A DNA stretch of 64,000 nt from Arthrobacter sp. V1I7 (GCF_030817015.1 NZ_JAUSYS010000001.1:2914001-2978000), one strand, 5' to 3'; positions 34,224-43,805 are shown, counted from the first letter of the stretch. Made by a program: numbers and translations. The notes: generated by a model from the sequence alone, not told the origin.

Positions 34224-34972
34224 CTAGCGTCGGCCGGCGACGTCGAGAGCCTCAGGCAGCGTGAAGTTGCCGTTGTAGAGGGCCTTGCCGACGATCGCGC
34301 CCTCGACGCCGAGGGGGACGAGGGAGCGCAGCACCTTGAGGTCGTCGAGGCTGGAGATGCCGCCGGAGGCCACGACGGGCTTGCCGGTCTTTTCCACCAT
34401 CTGGCGCAGCAGTTCGACGTTGGGACCCTGCAGCGTTCCGTCCTTGGTCACGTCGGTCACGACGTAGCGGGAACAGCCGGCCTCTCTTCCAGCCGGCCCA
34501 GGACCTCCCAGAGGTCGCCGCCTTCCTTGGTCCAGCCGCGGCCGGCCAGGGTGGTGCCGCGGACGTCCAGTCCGACGGCGATCTTGTCGCCGAAGCGTTC
34601 GATCACGCGGGACGTCCACTCCGGGTTCTCCAGGGCCGCGGTGCCGAGATTGACCCTGGCGACGCCCAGGTCGAGGGCCCTCCAAAGCGATTCATCGTCG
34701 CGCAGGCCGCCGGAGAGCTCGACCTTGATGTCGAGTCGTCCCACGACGTCGCGGAGCAGCTCGGCGTTGGAGCCCCGGCCGAAAGCAGCATCGAGGTCCA
34801 CGAGGTGGACCCATTCGGCCCCCTGCTGCTGCCAGTTGAGGGCCGCCTCCAGCGGGGTGCCGTAGCTCGTTTCGCTGCCTGCTTCGCCTTGCACGAGGCG
34901 CACGGCCTGACCGTTGACGACGTCGACGGCGGGCAGCAGCTCAAGCACGGGCAGCGGGGTTTCGGTGGTCAT
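34224..34972 (-). pseudogene. priA: Phosphoribosyl isomerase A (HisA/TrpF), frameshifted
   Basis: In actinobacteria PriA serves both histidine and tryptophan synthesis as the only ProFAR/PRA isomerase. The first part (34972 down to about 34487) reads [21 protein letters not shown] through [11 protein letters not shown] and then goes out of frame. The rest, from [17 protein letters not shown] to ALDVAGR, is in another frame. A 2-bp excess in the short run CTCTCT (34482-34487) explains it. Both catalytic Asp residues are present, one in each frame. It may be a true mutation or a sequencing error. Confidence 0.9.
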
Positions 34973-35028
34973 CGGGGATCCTCAGCTTCTTTCGGTGGCG
35001 CGGATGAACGGGGTGAGCTGCGGGGCCG

Positions 35029-35187
35029 CTACGCGGCGGGCAGCGTCAAAAGATAGGCGGCCAGCAGCGACATCCCGGCCAGGACGTAGAACACGATCTG
35101 GATCCAGCGCGGACTTTTTTGCTGCCGGAAGGACAGCGCCCCGCCGACCAGCAGGCCGGCAAGGCCCATCAGGACCAGGGACCACAT
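35029..35187 (-). CDS. Small two-helix membrane protein between hisH and priA
   Basis: A 52-residue ORF. ATG 35187 follows the hisH stop TAG with no gap. MWSLVLMGLAGLLVGGALSF is one hydrophobic helix, RQQKSPRWIQ a basic turn, and IVFYVLAGMSLLAAYLLTL the second. Two helices with a basic loop suggest an inner-membrane hairpin with both ends outside. The position in the his operon suggests co-expression; function is unknown. Confidence 0.75.
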   Translation of the reverse strand: MWSLVLMGLAGLLVGGALSFRQQKSPRWIQIVFYVLAGMSLLAAYLLTLPAA

Positions 35188-35958
35188 CTAGGCGGTCTGT
35201 TCCGGTCCGGTACCGGGCGCGCCGGCCGGGGCGGCCGCGTCCGGAGACCCCTTGCGCAGGGCCCCGACCCAGTTGCGCAGCAGGCGTGCGCCCGCGTCGC
35301 CTGACTTCTCCGGGTGGAACTGGGTGGCGCAGAGCGGACCGTTTTCGACGGCCGCAATGAAGGGCGCGCCGTGTTCGGACCAGGTGACAAGCGGAGCGGC
35401 CATCCGCGGCTGGATGACATCGAAGTCCCACTCCTGCACGCCGTAGGAGTGCACGAAGTAAAAGCGCTCGTTCTCAACGCCGGCAAAGAGCCTGGAGCCG
35501 TCGGGAACGGACACCGTGTTCCAGCCCATGTGCGGAACCACTTCGGCAGGCAGGAGCTCCACCTTGCCGGGCCATTCCCCCATGCCGGGCGCCTCGGTGC
35601 CGTGTTCCACGCCCGCTTCGAAGAGGACCTGCAGGCCAACGCAGATAGCGAGCACGGGACGGCCGCCGGCGACGCGGCGTCCGATCATCCGAATTCCGTC
35701 CACCGCCTTGAGCTCGTTCATGACGGTCTCGAAGGCGCCCACGCCGGGAACCACCAGGCCGTCGGCGTTCAGTACGTCTTCCGGCTTGGCGCTGAGGATG
35801 ACCTCGGCGCCGGCGCGCTCCAGCGCACGGACCGCAGACCGGATGTTGCCGGAGCCGTAGTCCAGCACCGTCACGGTGGGCTTGCCCTCCGGGGAGGCGG
35901 GCTTCCGGCCGGCATCGGGGTTGACGACGGCGCCGTCCTGCACCACCGGGCCGGTCAC
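35188..35958 (-). CDS. hisH: Imidazole glycerol phosphate synthase, glutaminase subunit
   Basis: A 256-residue class-I glutamine amidotransferase that feeds ammonia to HisF. It shows [16 protein letters not shown], the nucleophile Cys in [11 protein letters not shown], and the His-Glu pair in [11 protein letters not shown]. About 28 extra residues precede the conserved start. GTG 35958 overlaps the hisB stop (GTGA). HisF is not in the window. Confidence 0.96.
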   Translation of the reverse strand: MTGPVVQDGAVVNPDAGRKPASPEGKPTVTVLDYGSGNIRSAVRALERAGAEVILSAKPEDVLNADGLVVPGVGAFETVMNELKAVDGIRMIGRRVAGGRPVLAICVGLQVLFEAGVEHGTEAPGMGEWPGKVELLPAEVVPHMGWNTVSVPDGSRLFAGVENERFYFVHSYGVQEWDFDVIQPRMAAPLVTWSEHGAPFIAAVENGPLCATQFHPEKSGDAGARLLRNWVGALRKGSPDAAAPAGAPGTGPEQTA

Positions 35959-36581
35959 AGTGCACCCTTGGTGGACGGGATGCCTTCAACGCGGGGATCC
36001 GGTTCGACGGCGGAACGCAGCGCACGGGCGAAGGCCTTGAACTGGGCTTCGACGATGTGGTGGGGGTCCCGGCCGGCCGTGACGTTCATGTGCAGGCAGA
36101 TCCCGGCGTGCAAGGTGATGGCCTCGAAGACGTGCCGGGTCAGGGACCCGGTGAAGTGTCCGCCGATCAGGTGGTACTCCTGGCCTGCCGGTTCGCCGGC
36201 GTGGACGAGGTAGGGCCGGCCGGAGACGTCGACGACGGCGTGCGCCAGGGCTTCGTCCAGGGGGACCGTCGCCTCACCGAAGCGGCGGATGCCGGCCTTG
36301 TTGCCCAGTGCCGTGCGCAGCACCTCGCCGAAGGTAATGGCGACGTCCTCGACGGTGTGGTGCACATCGATGTGCGTATCGCCCGTCGCCTTGACCGTCA
36401 TGTCGATCAGGGAGTGCTTGCTCAACGCCGTCAGCATATGGTCATAGAAGGGAACCGACGTGCTGATCTCCGAGACGCCGGTACCGTCCAGGTTGATCTC
36501 GACCAGCACGGATGACTCGCTGGTGGTCCGTTCCATGCGTGCGGTCCGGCCCTCGGCAGCAGTTGATCCGGTGTTGCTCAT
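35955..36581 (-). CDS. hisB: Imidazoleglycerol-phosphate dehydratase
   Basis: A 208-residue single-function HisB. The two histidine-rich metal motifs are [14 protein letters not shown] and [18 protein letters not shown], with [14 protein letters not shown] before them. It removes water from IGP in histidine synthesis. ATG 36581 is read; the hisC stop lies about 70 bases upstream. Confidence 0.97.
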   Translation of the reverse strand: MSNTGSTAAEGRTARMERTTSESSVLVEINLDGTGVSEISTSVPFYDHMLTALSKHSLIDMTVKATGDTHIDVHHTVEDVAITFGEVLRTALGNKAGIRRFGEATVPLDEALAHAVVDVSGRPYLVHAGEPAGQEYHLIGGHFTGSLTRHVFEAITLHAGICLHMNVTAGRDPHHIVEAQFKAFARALRSAVEPDPRVEGIPSTKGAL

Positions 36582-36650
36582 GTGGGGGTGTCCTTTGGTG
36601 ATGAAGGCGGTGCTGGGCGTTCTGGCGACGTTCTTGTCCCGAAGTTAAGT

Positions 36651-37769
36651 CTAGGCCCGCTGGTTCGTCGGGCCGCTCAGGATCCGTTCGAGGGCCTCAA
36701 GGAAGGCTGTGGTTTCCGTCTCAGTGCCGGCCGTGACACGCAGGTGGCCGGGAATACCGACGTCGCGGATGAGTACCCCGGCGTCCAGCAGCCCCTGCCA
36801 GACAGAGTGCGGGTTCGCGAGACCGCCGAAGAAGACGAAGTTCGAATCCGAGGCGGCGGGCTTGAGCCCCATCCGCTGCAGTTCGGAGACGATCCTGTCC
36901 CGCTGGCGCTTGATGTCCTCAACGTCGGCCATGAGCGCAACGCGGTGGTGCAGCGCGGCGAGGGCGGTTGCCTGCGTGATGGCGGAGAGGTGGTACGGAA
37001 GCCGGACCAGCCGAAGGGCGTCCGTTACTTCCGGGGCTGCCGCCATATAGCCCAGGCGGGCGCCGGCGAGGGCGAAGGCCTTGCTCATGGTGCGCGAGAC
37101 GATCAGACGTTCCCGGCCCGGCAGCAACGTCAGTGCGCTCGGCGTTCCGTCGTGGGCGAACTCGTGGTAGGCCTCGTCGACGATCACGATGGTCTGGCTG
37201 GCCTCCCCCGCCTCGTACACTGCCTCCACGACGTCGAGGCCGAGGTCCGTGCCGGTGGGATTGTTCGGGGAGCACAGGAAGACGATGTTCGGCTGAAGTT
37301 CTCGGACCTGGCGGGCAGCCGATTCTGCACTCAGGCCGTAGCCGTCCGCCCGCAGCCCCGCGATGTACTCCGTGTCCGTCCCCGCGGCGAGCAGGGGGTA
37401 CATGGAGTATGTGGGCGGAAAGCCCAGGGCGGCGCGTCCCGGCCCGCCGAACGCCTGGAGAATCTGCTGGAGTACCTCGTTGGAGCCGTTGGCTGCCCAG
37501 ATGCTGTCCGCGCCAAGTCCGTGGCCGAGGTACTCCGCCAGGGCTTTGCGCAGTTCGGTGAACTCGCGGTCCGGGTACCGGTTCAGGCCGGCCGCAGCCT
37601 CCGTCACGGCCCCGGAGATGGCTGCGCGGACGTCTGCGGGGACGCCGTGCGTGTTCTCGTTGACGTTGAGCAGGATGGGGACGTCCAGCTGGGGCGCCCC
37701 ATAGGGGATCATGCCCCGCAGATTGGTCCGGAGGGGAAGTCGGTTCAGGCGCTCTAACTGGTCAGTCAC
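36651..37769 (-). CDS. hisC: Histidinol-phosphate aminotransferase
   Basis: A 372-residue class-I/II PLP aminotransferase. FLCSPNNPTG, VDEAYHEF and the PLP lysine in SRTMSKAFALAGARLGY are present, and LRTNLRGMIPYGAPQ is the HisC-type start. GTG 37769 is used. It is the first histidine gene of the minus-strand run hisC-hisB-hisH-(small ORF)-priA; hisD is not in the window. Confidence 0.95.
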   Translation of the reverse strand: MTDQLERLNRLPLRTNLRGMIPYGAPQLDVPILLNVNENTHGVPADVRAAISGAVTEAAAGLNRYPDREFTELRKALAEYLGHGLGADSIWAANGSNEVLQQILQAFGGPGRAALGFPPTYSMYPLLAAGTDTEYIAGLRADGYGLSAESAARQVRELQPNIVFLCSPNNPTGTDLGLDVVEAVYEAGEASQTIVIVDEAYHEFAHDGTPSALTLLPGRERLIVSRTMSKAFALAGARLGYMAAAPEVTDALRLVRLPYHLSAITQATALAALHHRVALMADVEDIKRQRDRIVSELQRMGLKPAASDSNFVFFGGLANPHSVWQGLLDAGVLIRDVGIPGHLRVTAGTETETTAFLEALERILSGPTNQRA

Positions 37770-37869
37770 TGGCCTAGTTTAAGTGAGGCTGCGGCGGGGC
37801 CTGAAACTGTGACGCCCGGCGCCCGGGCTTCCGCCCCTCGAACCGGCGGGCAGCGCCTGGGCCGGAGCG

Positions 37870-38325
37870 CTACTTGGCCGGGACGAACAGCGTCTGCCCG
37901 GGCAGCACGCGGGCGGCCTCAAGGTTGTTGAGCTGGACGATGTCGGCGACCACGTCGCGGGGGTCGCGTTCAGGTGCGACGGATCCGGCGATGGCCCACA
38001 GCGAATCTCCGGGTTGCACCGTAACGGAGACGGTCGGAGTCAGTGACAGCTCCGCAGCCGATTCTGAGGCTTTGGCGGGAGCGTTCAAGAAGCCGCTGAA
38101 CGACAGGACAAATGCGGCCAACAGGATCAGCGGCAGGCCGAAGAAGACGAACCGTCCCCGACGGGTCAACCGCAGCGGCGCCGGCCGGGCACCGCCCGCG
38201 CGGCCGGCCGAAGCGGTGCCGCCGGCCGAAGCCGTGCGGCCGTCCGAAGCGGCGGGAACGGGGCGGCCGTATTCGCCGGATGCGTTCCGGCCAAAAGTGT
38301 CGTGAAACGCGCTTGAAGCTGACAT
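37870..38325 (-). CDS. LysM membrane protein divergent from lexA (probable SOS checkpoint protein)
   Basis: A 151-residue protein. Residues 1-57 are low-complexity and cytoplasmic in prediction, 58-80 form one transmembrane helix, and 99-149 form a LysM peptidoglycan-binding domain (QPGDSLWAIA, LPGQTLFVPA). ATG 38325 has GGAGG 9 bases upstream. Genes in this position next to lexA, such as yneA, divS and Rv2719c/chiZ, are SOS-induced and block division or act on the wall. The same role here is inferred from layout and domains. Confidence 0.82.
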   Translation of the reverse strand: MSASSAFHDTFGRNASGEYGRPVPAASDGRTASAGGTASAGRAGGARPAPLRLTRRGRFVFFGLPLILLAAFVLSFSGFLNAPAKASESAAELSLTPTVSVTVQPGDSLWAIAGSVAPERDPRDVVADIVQLNNLEAARVLPGQTLFVPAK

Positions 38326-38461
38326 GAACTGAGCCCTCCTGGACCATACTGTGCCGCCCGGCGTACTCCACGTACCTGCCGCCAACCGGCTTAACCTTCG
38401 AACGTAGACCCGAACGCCCTGCTGGGATCGAAACCGGAGCTTTCATCCGGACCAGCGACAT

Positions 38462-38477
38462 TCGAACACATATTCGA
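38462..38477. promoter_or_regulatory. LexA box nearer the LysM gene
   Basis: TCGAACACATATTCGA matches the actinobacterial SOS box TCGAAC-N4-GTTCGA at 11 of 12 positions. It lies about 137 bases before the LysM start. Confidence 0.85.
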
Positions 38478-38528
38478 ACTTCTCCTGTCCAGTTTTAGCA
38501 CCTAATAACGAACATTGTCGAGACTCGC

Positions 38529-38544
38529 TAGAACAAATGTTTGA
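38529..38544. promoter_or_regulatory. Second LexA box nearer lexA
   Basis: TAGAACAAATGTTTGA matches 10 of 12 defined positions and is about 143 bases before the lexA ATG. With the first box it would give each divergent promoter its own operator. Confidence 0.65.
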
Positions 38545-38686
38545 AAAAGCTGCATGGCTGGCCTACGTTTGAGGAACAGGACAACACTTCTGCAGCCGAT
38601 CATCAGTAGTTGATCAGCAGGGTCTGACATTCAGGCCGGAGGGTCCCGGTAGCTGCAGCCACGGCAGCCGGGCGGAATGAAAGGCA

Positions 38687-39445
38687 ATGGCACATATGGC
38701 AGCACAAGCCACCGGCGGCAGGGCATCGCAGCGGAGCCCGCAGTCAGCCAGGCCGCCCAAGAGCCTCACCGTCCGGCAGAAGAAAATCCTGGAAACCATC
38801 CAGCGTTCGGTGGCGGACAACGGCTACCCGCCTTCAATGCGCGAGATTGGCGACATTGTCGGTCTGGCGAGCCTGTCCAGCGTGACCCATCAGCTTTCCC
38901 AGCTGGAGAAGCTCGGCTACCTGCGCCGCGATCCCAAGCGGCCGCGCGCCATGGAGGTCCTCATGCCGCTGACCCTGGATGAGGGCAGCATAAAGGTGTC
39001 CGGAGTGGAGAAGTCCAGCGGTCTGCGTGCCGTCGGCGGGCTCTCCGTCTCGGAGCTTGCCAGCGCCACGGATACCGCGATGGTGCCGCTCGTGGGCCGC
39101 ATCGCGGCCGGCGGTCCGATCCTCGCGGACCAGGTCGTGGAGGACGTGATGCCGTTGCCGCGCCAACTGGTGGGCCACGGAGAGCTCTTCATGCTGAGGG
39201 TGGCGGGCGACTCGATGATCGATGCCGCCATCTGCGACGGCGACTGGGTGGTCGTGCGCAGGCAGGGCGACGCCGTCAACGGTGACATTGTTGCCGCGCT
39301 GCTCGACGACGAAGCGACCGTAAAGACCTTCCGCCAGCGCGACGGCCACACCTGGTTGTTGCCGCAGAACACGCAATACGAGCCGATCCTCGGCGACCAC
39401 GCCGTCATCATGGGCAAGGTCGTCTCGGTCCTGCGCTCCCTCTGA
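38687..39445 (+). CDS. lexA: SOS repressor LexA
   Basis: A 252-residue LexA. The winged helix runs through [16 protein letters not shown] and the recognition part [19 protein letters not shown] (about 27-80). The self-cleavage site is Ala141-Gly142 in GRIAAGGP, with catalytic Ser176 (GDSM) and Lys213 (TVKTF). About 26 extra N-terminal residues precede the usual start. ATG 38687 has GAAAGG only 2 bases away; the ATG at 38696 is possible. Confidence 0.97.
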   Translation: MAHMAAQATGGRASQRSPQSARPPKSLTVRQKKILETIQRSVADNGYPPSMREIGDIVGLASLSSVTHQLSQLEKLGYLRRDPKRPRAMEVLMPLTLDEGSIKVSGVEKSSGLRAVGGLSVSELASATDTAMVPLVGRIAAGGPILADQVVEDVMPLPRQLVGHGELFMLRVAGDSMIDAAICDGDWVVVRRQGDAVNGDIVAALLDDEATVKTFRQRDGHTWLLPQNTQYEPILGDHAVIMGKVVSVLRSL

Positions 39446-39490
39446 CAGCTGCGGTCAGGAACACCTGGGATCGCCAATGCCTGAAGCAAT

Positions 39491-39518
39491 GGTCCGCGCC
39501 GGCATCCGGACGCGGACC
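39491..39518 (+). terminator. Terminator after lexA
   Basis: GGTCCGCG (39491-39498) pairs with CGCGGACC (39511-39518) and is followed by TTT. It lies between convergent lexA and the dinG-like gene. Confidence 0.6.
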
Positions 39519-39552
39519 TTTGCGTACCAGGCCCCCGCCCTACTCCCCTGCC

Positions 39553-41772
39553 CTACCTGACGGCCTGGGCCGACGCCTGGGAGAGCCGTGCCAGTGCCGC
39601 GACGGCGACTGCCGGATCGGTGGTCGGCCAGAACGGCGGCAGGGCTGCCCGGAGGAATCCGCCGTAACGTTCCGTGGACAGCCGTGAGTCCAGCACCGCC
39701 ACCACGCCCTTGTCCGTCGTCGTGCGGATCAGCCGGCCGGCCCCCTGGGCCAGCCGGATCGCGGCGTGGGTGGCCGAAACACTCATGAAGCCGTTGCCGC
39801 CGGACTGGGCCACGGCCCGGGAGCGCGCCGTCATGAGCGGGTCATCCGGCCTGGGAAACGGGATCCTGTCGATGACCACGAGCCGGCAGGAGTCCCCGGG
39901 GACGTCGACGCCCTGCCACAGGGACATGGTGCCGAAGAGGCAGGTGTCCGGTTCATCGGCGAACTGGCGCACGAGCGCCGTCATGGTCGAATCCCCCTGG
40001 CACAGGATGCTCATGTCCAGCCGGCGTCGCATCGCTTCGGCGGCCTCCTCGGCAGCGCGCCGGGATGAGAAGAGGCACAGGGCCCCGCCGCCGGAAGCGC
40101 GGATCAGTTTTTCAAGCTCGTCGAGTGCTTCCGGGGAAGTGCCTCGACCGGGTTTGGGCAGGTGCTTGGCGACGTAGAGGATGCCCTGCTTGGGGTACTC
40201 GAAAGGCGAGCCGACGTCGACTCCGGTCCAGCTGGGCGCGCCGGGGCCGACCAGGCCGAGGCCGCCGGCGGCCGGTTCGAAAGCCGAGCCGATCGCCAGG
40301 GTGGCCGAGGTCAGGATGACCGTGTGCTCCGCGAAGAGTCCCTCGCGGAGCCGTCCGGCGACGCTCAGCGGGGCCACGTTGATCAGGGCAGGTGCCGTCT
40401 CGTCCGGCTGGGAATACCCCTGGGCGGGGTCGAAGGTGCTGTTCCGGGAGAACCAGACCACCTCGCGGTTTTCCCGGGCGGCAAGGAGCCGCTCGCAGAG
40501 TTCCAGGATGACCATGAGGCGGGAGCGCGCGAGCTGACGCCCGCCGTCGGCGGTGTTGGCGCTGTCGCCCTTGGAATCGGAGAGCGCGGCCCGGCAGGCG
40601 TCACGCAGCTGGTCCACGCAGTCCAGCTGCTCGCTGTTGAGGCCGTTGGGCATCAACCCGCTGGGGACGCCTTCAATGGCCAGTTCAAGGTTGGAAGCGG
40701 CGTTGTTGAGGGCGTCCACGGTGATGGCGGTGTGCTTCCGGGCGCCGGACGCGGCGACATGCACCATCGCCACTGAGAGCTGGCCGGACACCGCGCCGGT
40801 GACGCGGTCCTGAAGTTCGTGCGCCTCGTCCACCACCACGACGTCGTACTCGGGCAGCACGGCGAGGCCTTCGAAGGCGCTGACGGCCAGCATGGCGTGG
40901 TTGGTGACGACGACGTCGGCGTCGGCGGCGTTCTGCCGGGCCAGTTCACTGAAGCATTCGGCCGCGAGGGGGCATTTCTGCGAGCCGAGGCATTCCATGG
41001 AAGTGACGGAGACCTGGCGCCAGGCACGGTCCGTCACGCCGGGCATAAGCTCGTCGCGGTCCCCGGTGGTGGTCTCCTCGGCCCATTCCCGAAGCCGGAC
41101 GACTTCCTTGCCAAGCTGGGAGGACGGGCCGCCCATCGCCGCGGCGAAGTGCGGCACGGACGTGTCCTCCCCGAGGGAGAACAGCTGGCCCTCGGAGGGT
41201 TCTTCGGAGGGGAAGCCGCCCTCGAGCTTGTGGCGGCAGACGTAATTGGCGCGGCCTTTGACGAGGGCCACCTTGACCGGGCGCTCCAGGGCAGGGGTGA
41301 TGGTCTTGAGCAGCCGGGGCAGGTCGCGGCCCACGATCTGGGTCTGCAGGGCCAGGGTCGCGGTGGAAACGAGGGTGGGTTTGTCACTGACCAGGGAATG
41401 CGCGATCAGCGGGATCAGGTAGGCCAGGGACTTGCCGGTGCCGGTGCCGGCCTGGACCAGGAGATGGTCGCCGGTGTCGATGGCGTGGGCCACCTGGCGG
41501 GCCATTTCGTGCTGGCCGGTGCGGCTCTGGCCGCCCATGCCGGACACCGCCCGGTCGAGCAGTTCGATCACGAACTCCTCGCCGGCCGGGCCGCCTTTTC
41601 CGGCCGGGTCCTTGCCTGCCGGACCCTCAGCCGCGGGGTCCGCTCCGCCGGAGGGATCCCTTTCGGGGACCTCCTCCGGCGGACCCTGCTCAGCCGCGCG
41701 GCCCTTGGCCGCAGCGTCCGCAGCCGGACGGTGCTCGCCGGTGTCCCCCTCGGTTGCCGCTGGTTCAGTCAT
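39553..41772 (-). CDS. DinG/XPD-type ATP-dependent DNA helicase
   Basis: A 739-residue superfamily-2 helicase. Walker A is GTGTGKSLAYL, the DEAH box is VVVDEAHELQD, and the cysteines of KGRANYVCRHK and SMECLGSQKCPLAAECF fit the four-Cys Fe-S domain of XPD/DinG. The first 65 residues are low-complexity. It overlaps the hflX stop by 8 bases. Although related to SOS-induced dinG, no LexA box precedes it; its transcription most likely comes from hflX. Confidence 0.92.
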   Translation of the reverse strand: MTEPAATEGDTGEHRPAADAAAKGRAAEQGPPEEVPERDPSGGADPAAEGPAGKDPAGKGGPAGEEFVIELLDRAVSGMGGQSRTGQHEMARQVAHAIDTGDHLLVQAGTGTGKSLAYLIPLIAHSLVSDKPTLVSTATLALQTQIVGRDLPRLLKTITPALERPVKVALVKGRANYVCRHKLEGGFPSEEPSEGQLFSLGEDTSVPHFAAAMGGPSSQLGKEVVRLREWAEETTTGDRDELMPGVTDRAWRQVSVTSMECLGSQKCPLAAECFSELARQNAADADVVVTNHAMLAVSAFEGLAVLPEYDVVVVDEAHELQDRVTGAVSGQLSVAMVHVAASGARKHTAITVDALNNAASNLELAIEGVPSGLMPNGLNSEQLDCVDQLRDACRAALSDSKGDSANTADGGRQLARSRLMVILELCERLLAARENREVVWFSRNSTFDPAQGYSQPDETAPALINVAPLSVAGRLREGLFAEHTVILTSATLAIGSAFEPAAGGLGLVGPGAPSWTGVDVGSPFEYPKQGILYVAKHLPKPGRGTSPEALDELEKLIRASGGGALCLFSSRRAAEEAAEAMRRRLDMSILCQGDSTMTALVRQFADEPDTCLFGTMSLWQGVDVPGDSCRLVVIDRIPFPRPDDPLMTARSRAVAQSGGNGFMSVSATHAAIRLAQGAGRLIRTTTDKGVVAVLDSRLSTERYGGFLRAALPPFWPTTDPAVAVAALARLSQASAQAVR

Positions 41773-43423
41773 TGCTGATGAACGAGTCCAGTTCGGCGGC
41801 CAAACCCTCGCGCACCATCACGACGGCGCGCGTGCCGGTCTCCTCGTGGTCGAGGCTGAGGATCTCCGCGTCAGTCTCGTGGAGTTTGCTGAGCAGGTCC
41901 CCGCGGTTGTAGGGGATCATCAGTTCCAGCTTCACACTGGGCCGCGGGATGCCTTCGCTGATGGCCTTGAGCAGTTCCGGAATGCCCTCTCCGGTCCGGG
42001 CCGATACCACAACGTGGCGCGGTTCGCGCTGCTTGAGCCGTTCAATCACGAACGGGTCCGCAGCATCGGCCTTGTTCAGGACGATGATTTCCGGCACCTT
42101 GCGTGCATCGACCTCGCTGAACACCGAGCGGACGGCCGCAATCTGGCCCTCCGGGTCCGGGTGGGAGACGTCGACGACGTGCAGGATCAGGTCCGAGTCC
42201 GCGACCTCCTCCAGGGTGGAGCGGAAGGCCTCCACGAGCTGCGTGGGCAGCGAGCGGACAAATCCCACCGTGTCGGCGAGTGTGTAGCCCAGCCCATCCG
42301 CGGTTTCTGCCTTGCGGACCGTCGGGTCCAGGGTTGCGAACAGGGCGTTCTCCACCAGCACACCGGCGTCGGTCAGCCGGTTCAGCAGTGAGGACTTGCC
42401 GGCGTTCGTGTATCCGGCGATCGCCACCGACGGCACGGCATTACGACGGCGGTTGGCGCGCTTGGTTTCCCGGGCCGGCTTCATCGCGGCAATTTCGCGC
42501 CGCAGCTTGGCCATCCGGGTACGGATCCGGCGGCGGTCCAGTTCGATCTTGGTTTCACCGGGACCACGCGAGCCCATGCCGGCACCGGCACCGCCCACCT
42601 GTCCACCGGCCTGTCGGGACATTGATTCACCCCAGCCGCGCAGGCGCGGGAGGAGGTATTCGAGCTGGGCCAGTTCGACCTGGGCCTTGCCCTCGCGGCT
42701 CTTGGCGTGCTGGGCGAAGATGTCCAGGATCAGGGCCGTACGGTCAATCACCTTGACCTTGACGATGTCTTCCAGGGCACGCCGCTGTGAAGGTGCCAGT
42801 TCGGCGTCGACCACGACGGTGTCCGCGCCCGTGGACATCACGATGTCCTTCAGTTCCTGGGCCTTGCCGGACCCGAGGAAGGTGCCGGGGTCGGGCTTGG
42901 CCCGGCGCTGGACGATCCCGTCAAGGACTTCCGAGCCGGCGGTTTCGGCCAGGGCTGCGAGCTCGCGGAGGGAGTTTTCCGCATCGGCCAGCGTGCCTTC
43001 GCTCCAGAGGCCGGCCAGCACAACACGCTCCAGGCGGAGCTGCCGGTATTCGACTTCGGTGACGTCTTCGAGTTCGGTGGACAGGCCGGCGGTGCGGCGC
43101 AAAGCGTGCCGTTCCGCGAGATCCTGCTGATCGCCGTCGTGATTGCGGTAGTCCTCGTCCAGCCCGGAGATGGCCTGGGCCTTGCCGAGCACCGACTGGG
43201 GCTCGTCGGCAGCAGGGGCAGCGCTCCGGGCAGGGGTGTCCTTGGAGAGGATCCGGTCGATGACAGCCTGGATTTCCGCAGGACTCATGTCCTGGGCGGC
43301 TGGATCGGATCCGGTGTTGGGCTGACTGGTCATGGTCTCCTTTGAAGGTTCGGCAATTTCAGAATAGTGCGGATTCGAAGTCTGCGGGGCGGTATTCGCG
43401 CTGGGCTGACGACTATTGGTCAT
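41765..43423 (-). CDS. hflX: Ribosome-splitting GTPase HflX
   Basis: A 552-residue GTPase. The N-terminal HflX domain (about 130-330, ending in the GPGETKIELDRRRIRTRMAKL coiled part) precedes the G domain with GYTNAGKSSLLN, DTVGFVRSLP and NKAD. Two starts each have a good Shine-Dalgarno: ATG 43423 (AGGAG, 6 bases) and ATG 43333 (AAGGAG, 4 bases). The longer is given. HflX rescues stalled 70S ribosomes and in some actinobacteria is antibiotic-induced. Confidence 0.94.
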   Translation of the reverse strand: MTNSRQPSANTAPQTSNPHYSEIAEPSKETMTSQPNTGSDPAAQDMSPAEIQAVIDRILSKDTPARSAAPAADEPQSVLGKAQAISGLDEDYRNHDGDQQDLAERHALRRTAGLSTELEDVTEVEYRQLRLERVVLAGLWSEGTLADAENSLRELAALAETAGSEVLDGIVQRRAKPDPGTFLGSGKAQELKDIVMSTGADTVVVDAELAPSQRRALEDIVKVKVIDRTALILDIFAQHAKSREGKAQVELAQLEYLLPRLRGWGESMSRQAGGQVGGAGAGMGSRGPGETKIELDRRRIRTRMAKLRREIAAMKPARETKRANRRRNAVPSVAIAGYTNAGKSSLLNRLTDAGVLVENALFATLDPTVRKAETADGLGYTLADTVGFVRSLPTQLVEAFRSTLEEVADSDLILHVVDVSHPDPEGQIAAVRSVFSEVDARKVPEIIVLNKADAADPFVIERLKQREPRHVVVSARTGEGIPELLKAISEGIPRPSVKLELMIPYNRGDLLSKLHETDAEILSLDHEETGTRAVVMVREGLAAELDSFISND

Positions 43424-43712
43424 TCGGGTCTCCTGGATGCCGGCGGCAGCGATGGTGCCGGCAAAGGTGGGCTCCGCTCGGGAGCGGTGAACAGCGAAGT
43501 TGGAAAATGAAGGAAGAAACAGGGCGGACGTCGCCGGACTGTGGAATGGACAGTCTCGGGGCTGTCCGCTGAGCTGGACTCAGATGAGCACTGCTGGACT
43601 CCAAGGGATCGGGCGCCAATGGGGACTCCTGCAAGGAGCACCAGTGGGGTGGCGCGCTGAGCGGAAGGTAGGTACCTGCGTCGCTGCGGGGACGGGACTT
43701 AACCCGTGCCGG

Positions 43713-43733
43713 CTACTTGAAGTTCAAGAACAT
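43713..43733 (-). CDS. Possible leaderless 6-codon upstream ORF in the hflX leader
   Basis: ATG followed by five sense codons and TAG (MFLNFK) lies about 290 bases upstream of hflX. A -10-like TAGTCT ends 7 bases before the ATG, so transcription could begin at or very near the A of ATG. Short leader peptides of this kind control antibiotic-response genes in actinobacteria; the role here is inference. Confidence 0.3.
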   Translation of the reverse strand: MFLNFK

Positions 43734-43805
43734 GTGTTTAAGACTAGCAGACGGGAATTCTCCCTTGGACCGGCCGGACGGCACCGGACGGGAGAGCTTG
43801 CCCAC

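Larger units (their letters stand above)
38326..38686. promoter_or_regulatory. Divergent LysM gene/lexA control region
   Basis: The 361-base gap between the divergent starts holds two LexA-type boxes listed separately. No further ORF is supported. GATCAGTAGTTGATCAGC-like sequence near 38600 has a short inverted repeat of GATCA units, possibly part of the lexA leader. Confidence 0.55.

Noticed and set aside
39553..41772. The dinG-like gene as an SOS target
   Set aside because: No LexA box lies before it or before hflX; it starts inside the end of hflX.
43726..43741. AAGAAC-ATGT-GTTTAA as a LexA box upstream of hflX
   Set aside because: It has 4 mismatches in 12 defined positions, against 1-2 in the five accepted boxes, and neither neighbour is a usual SOS gene.
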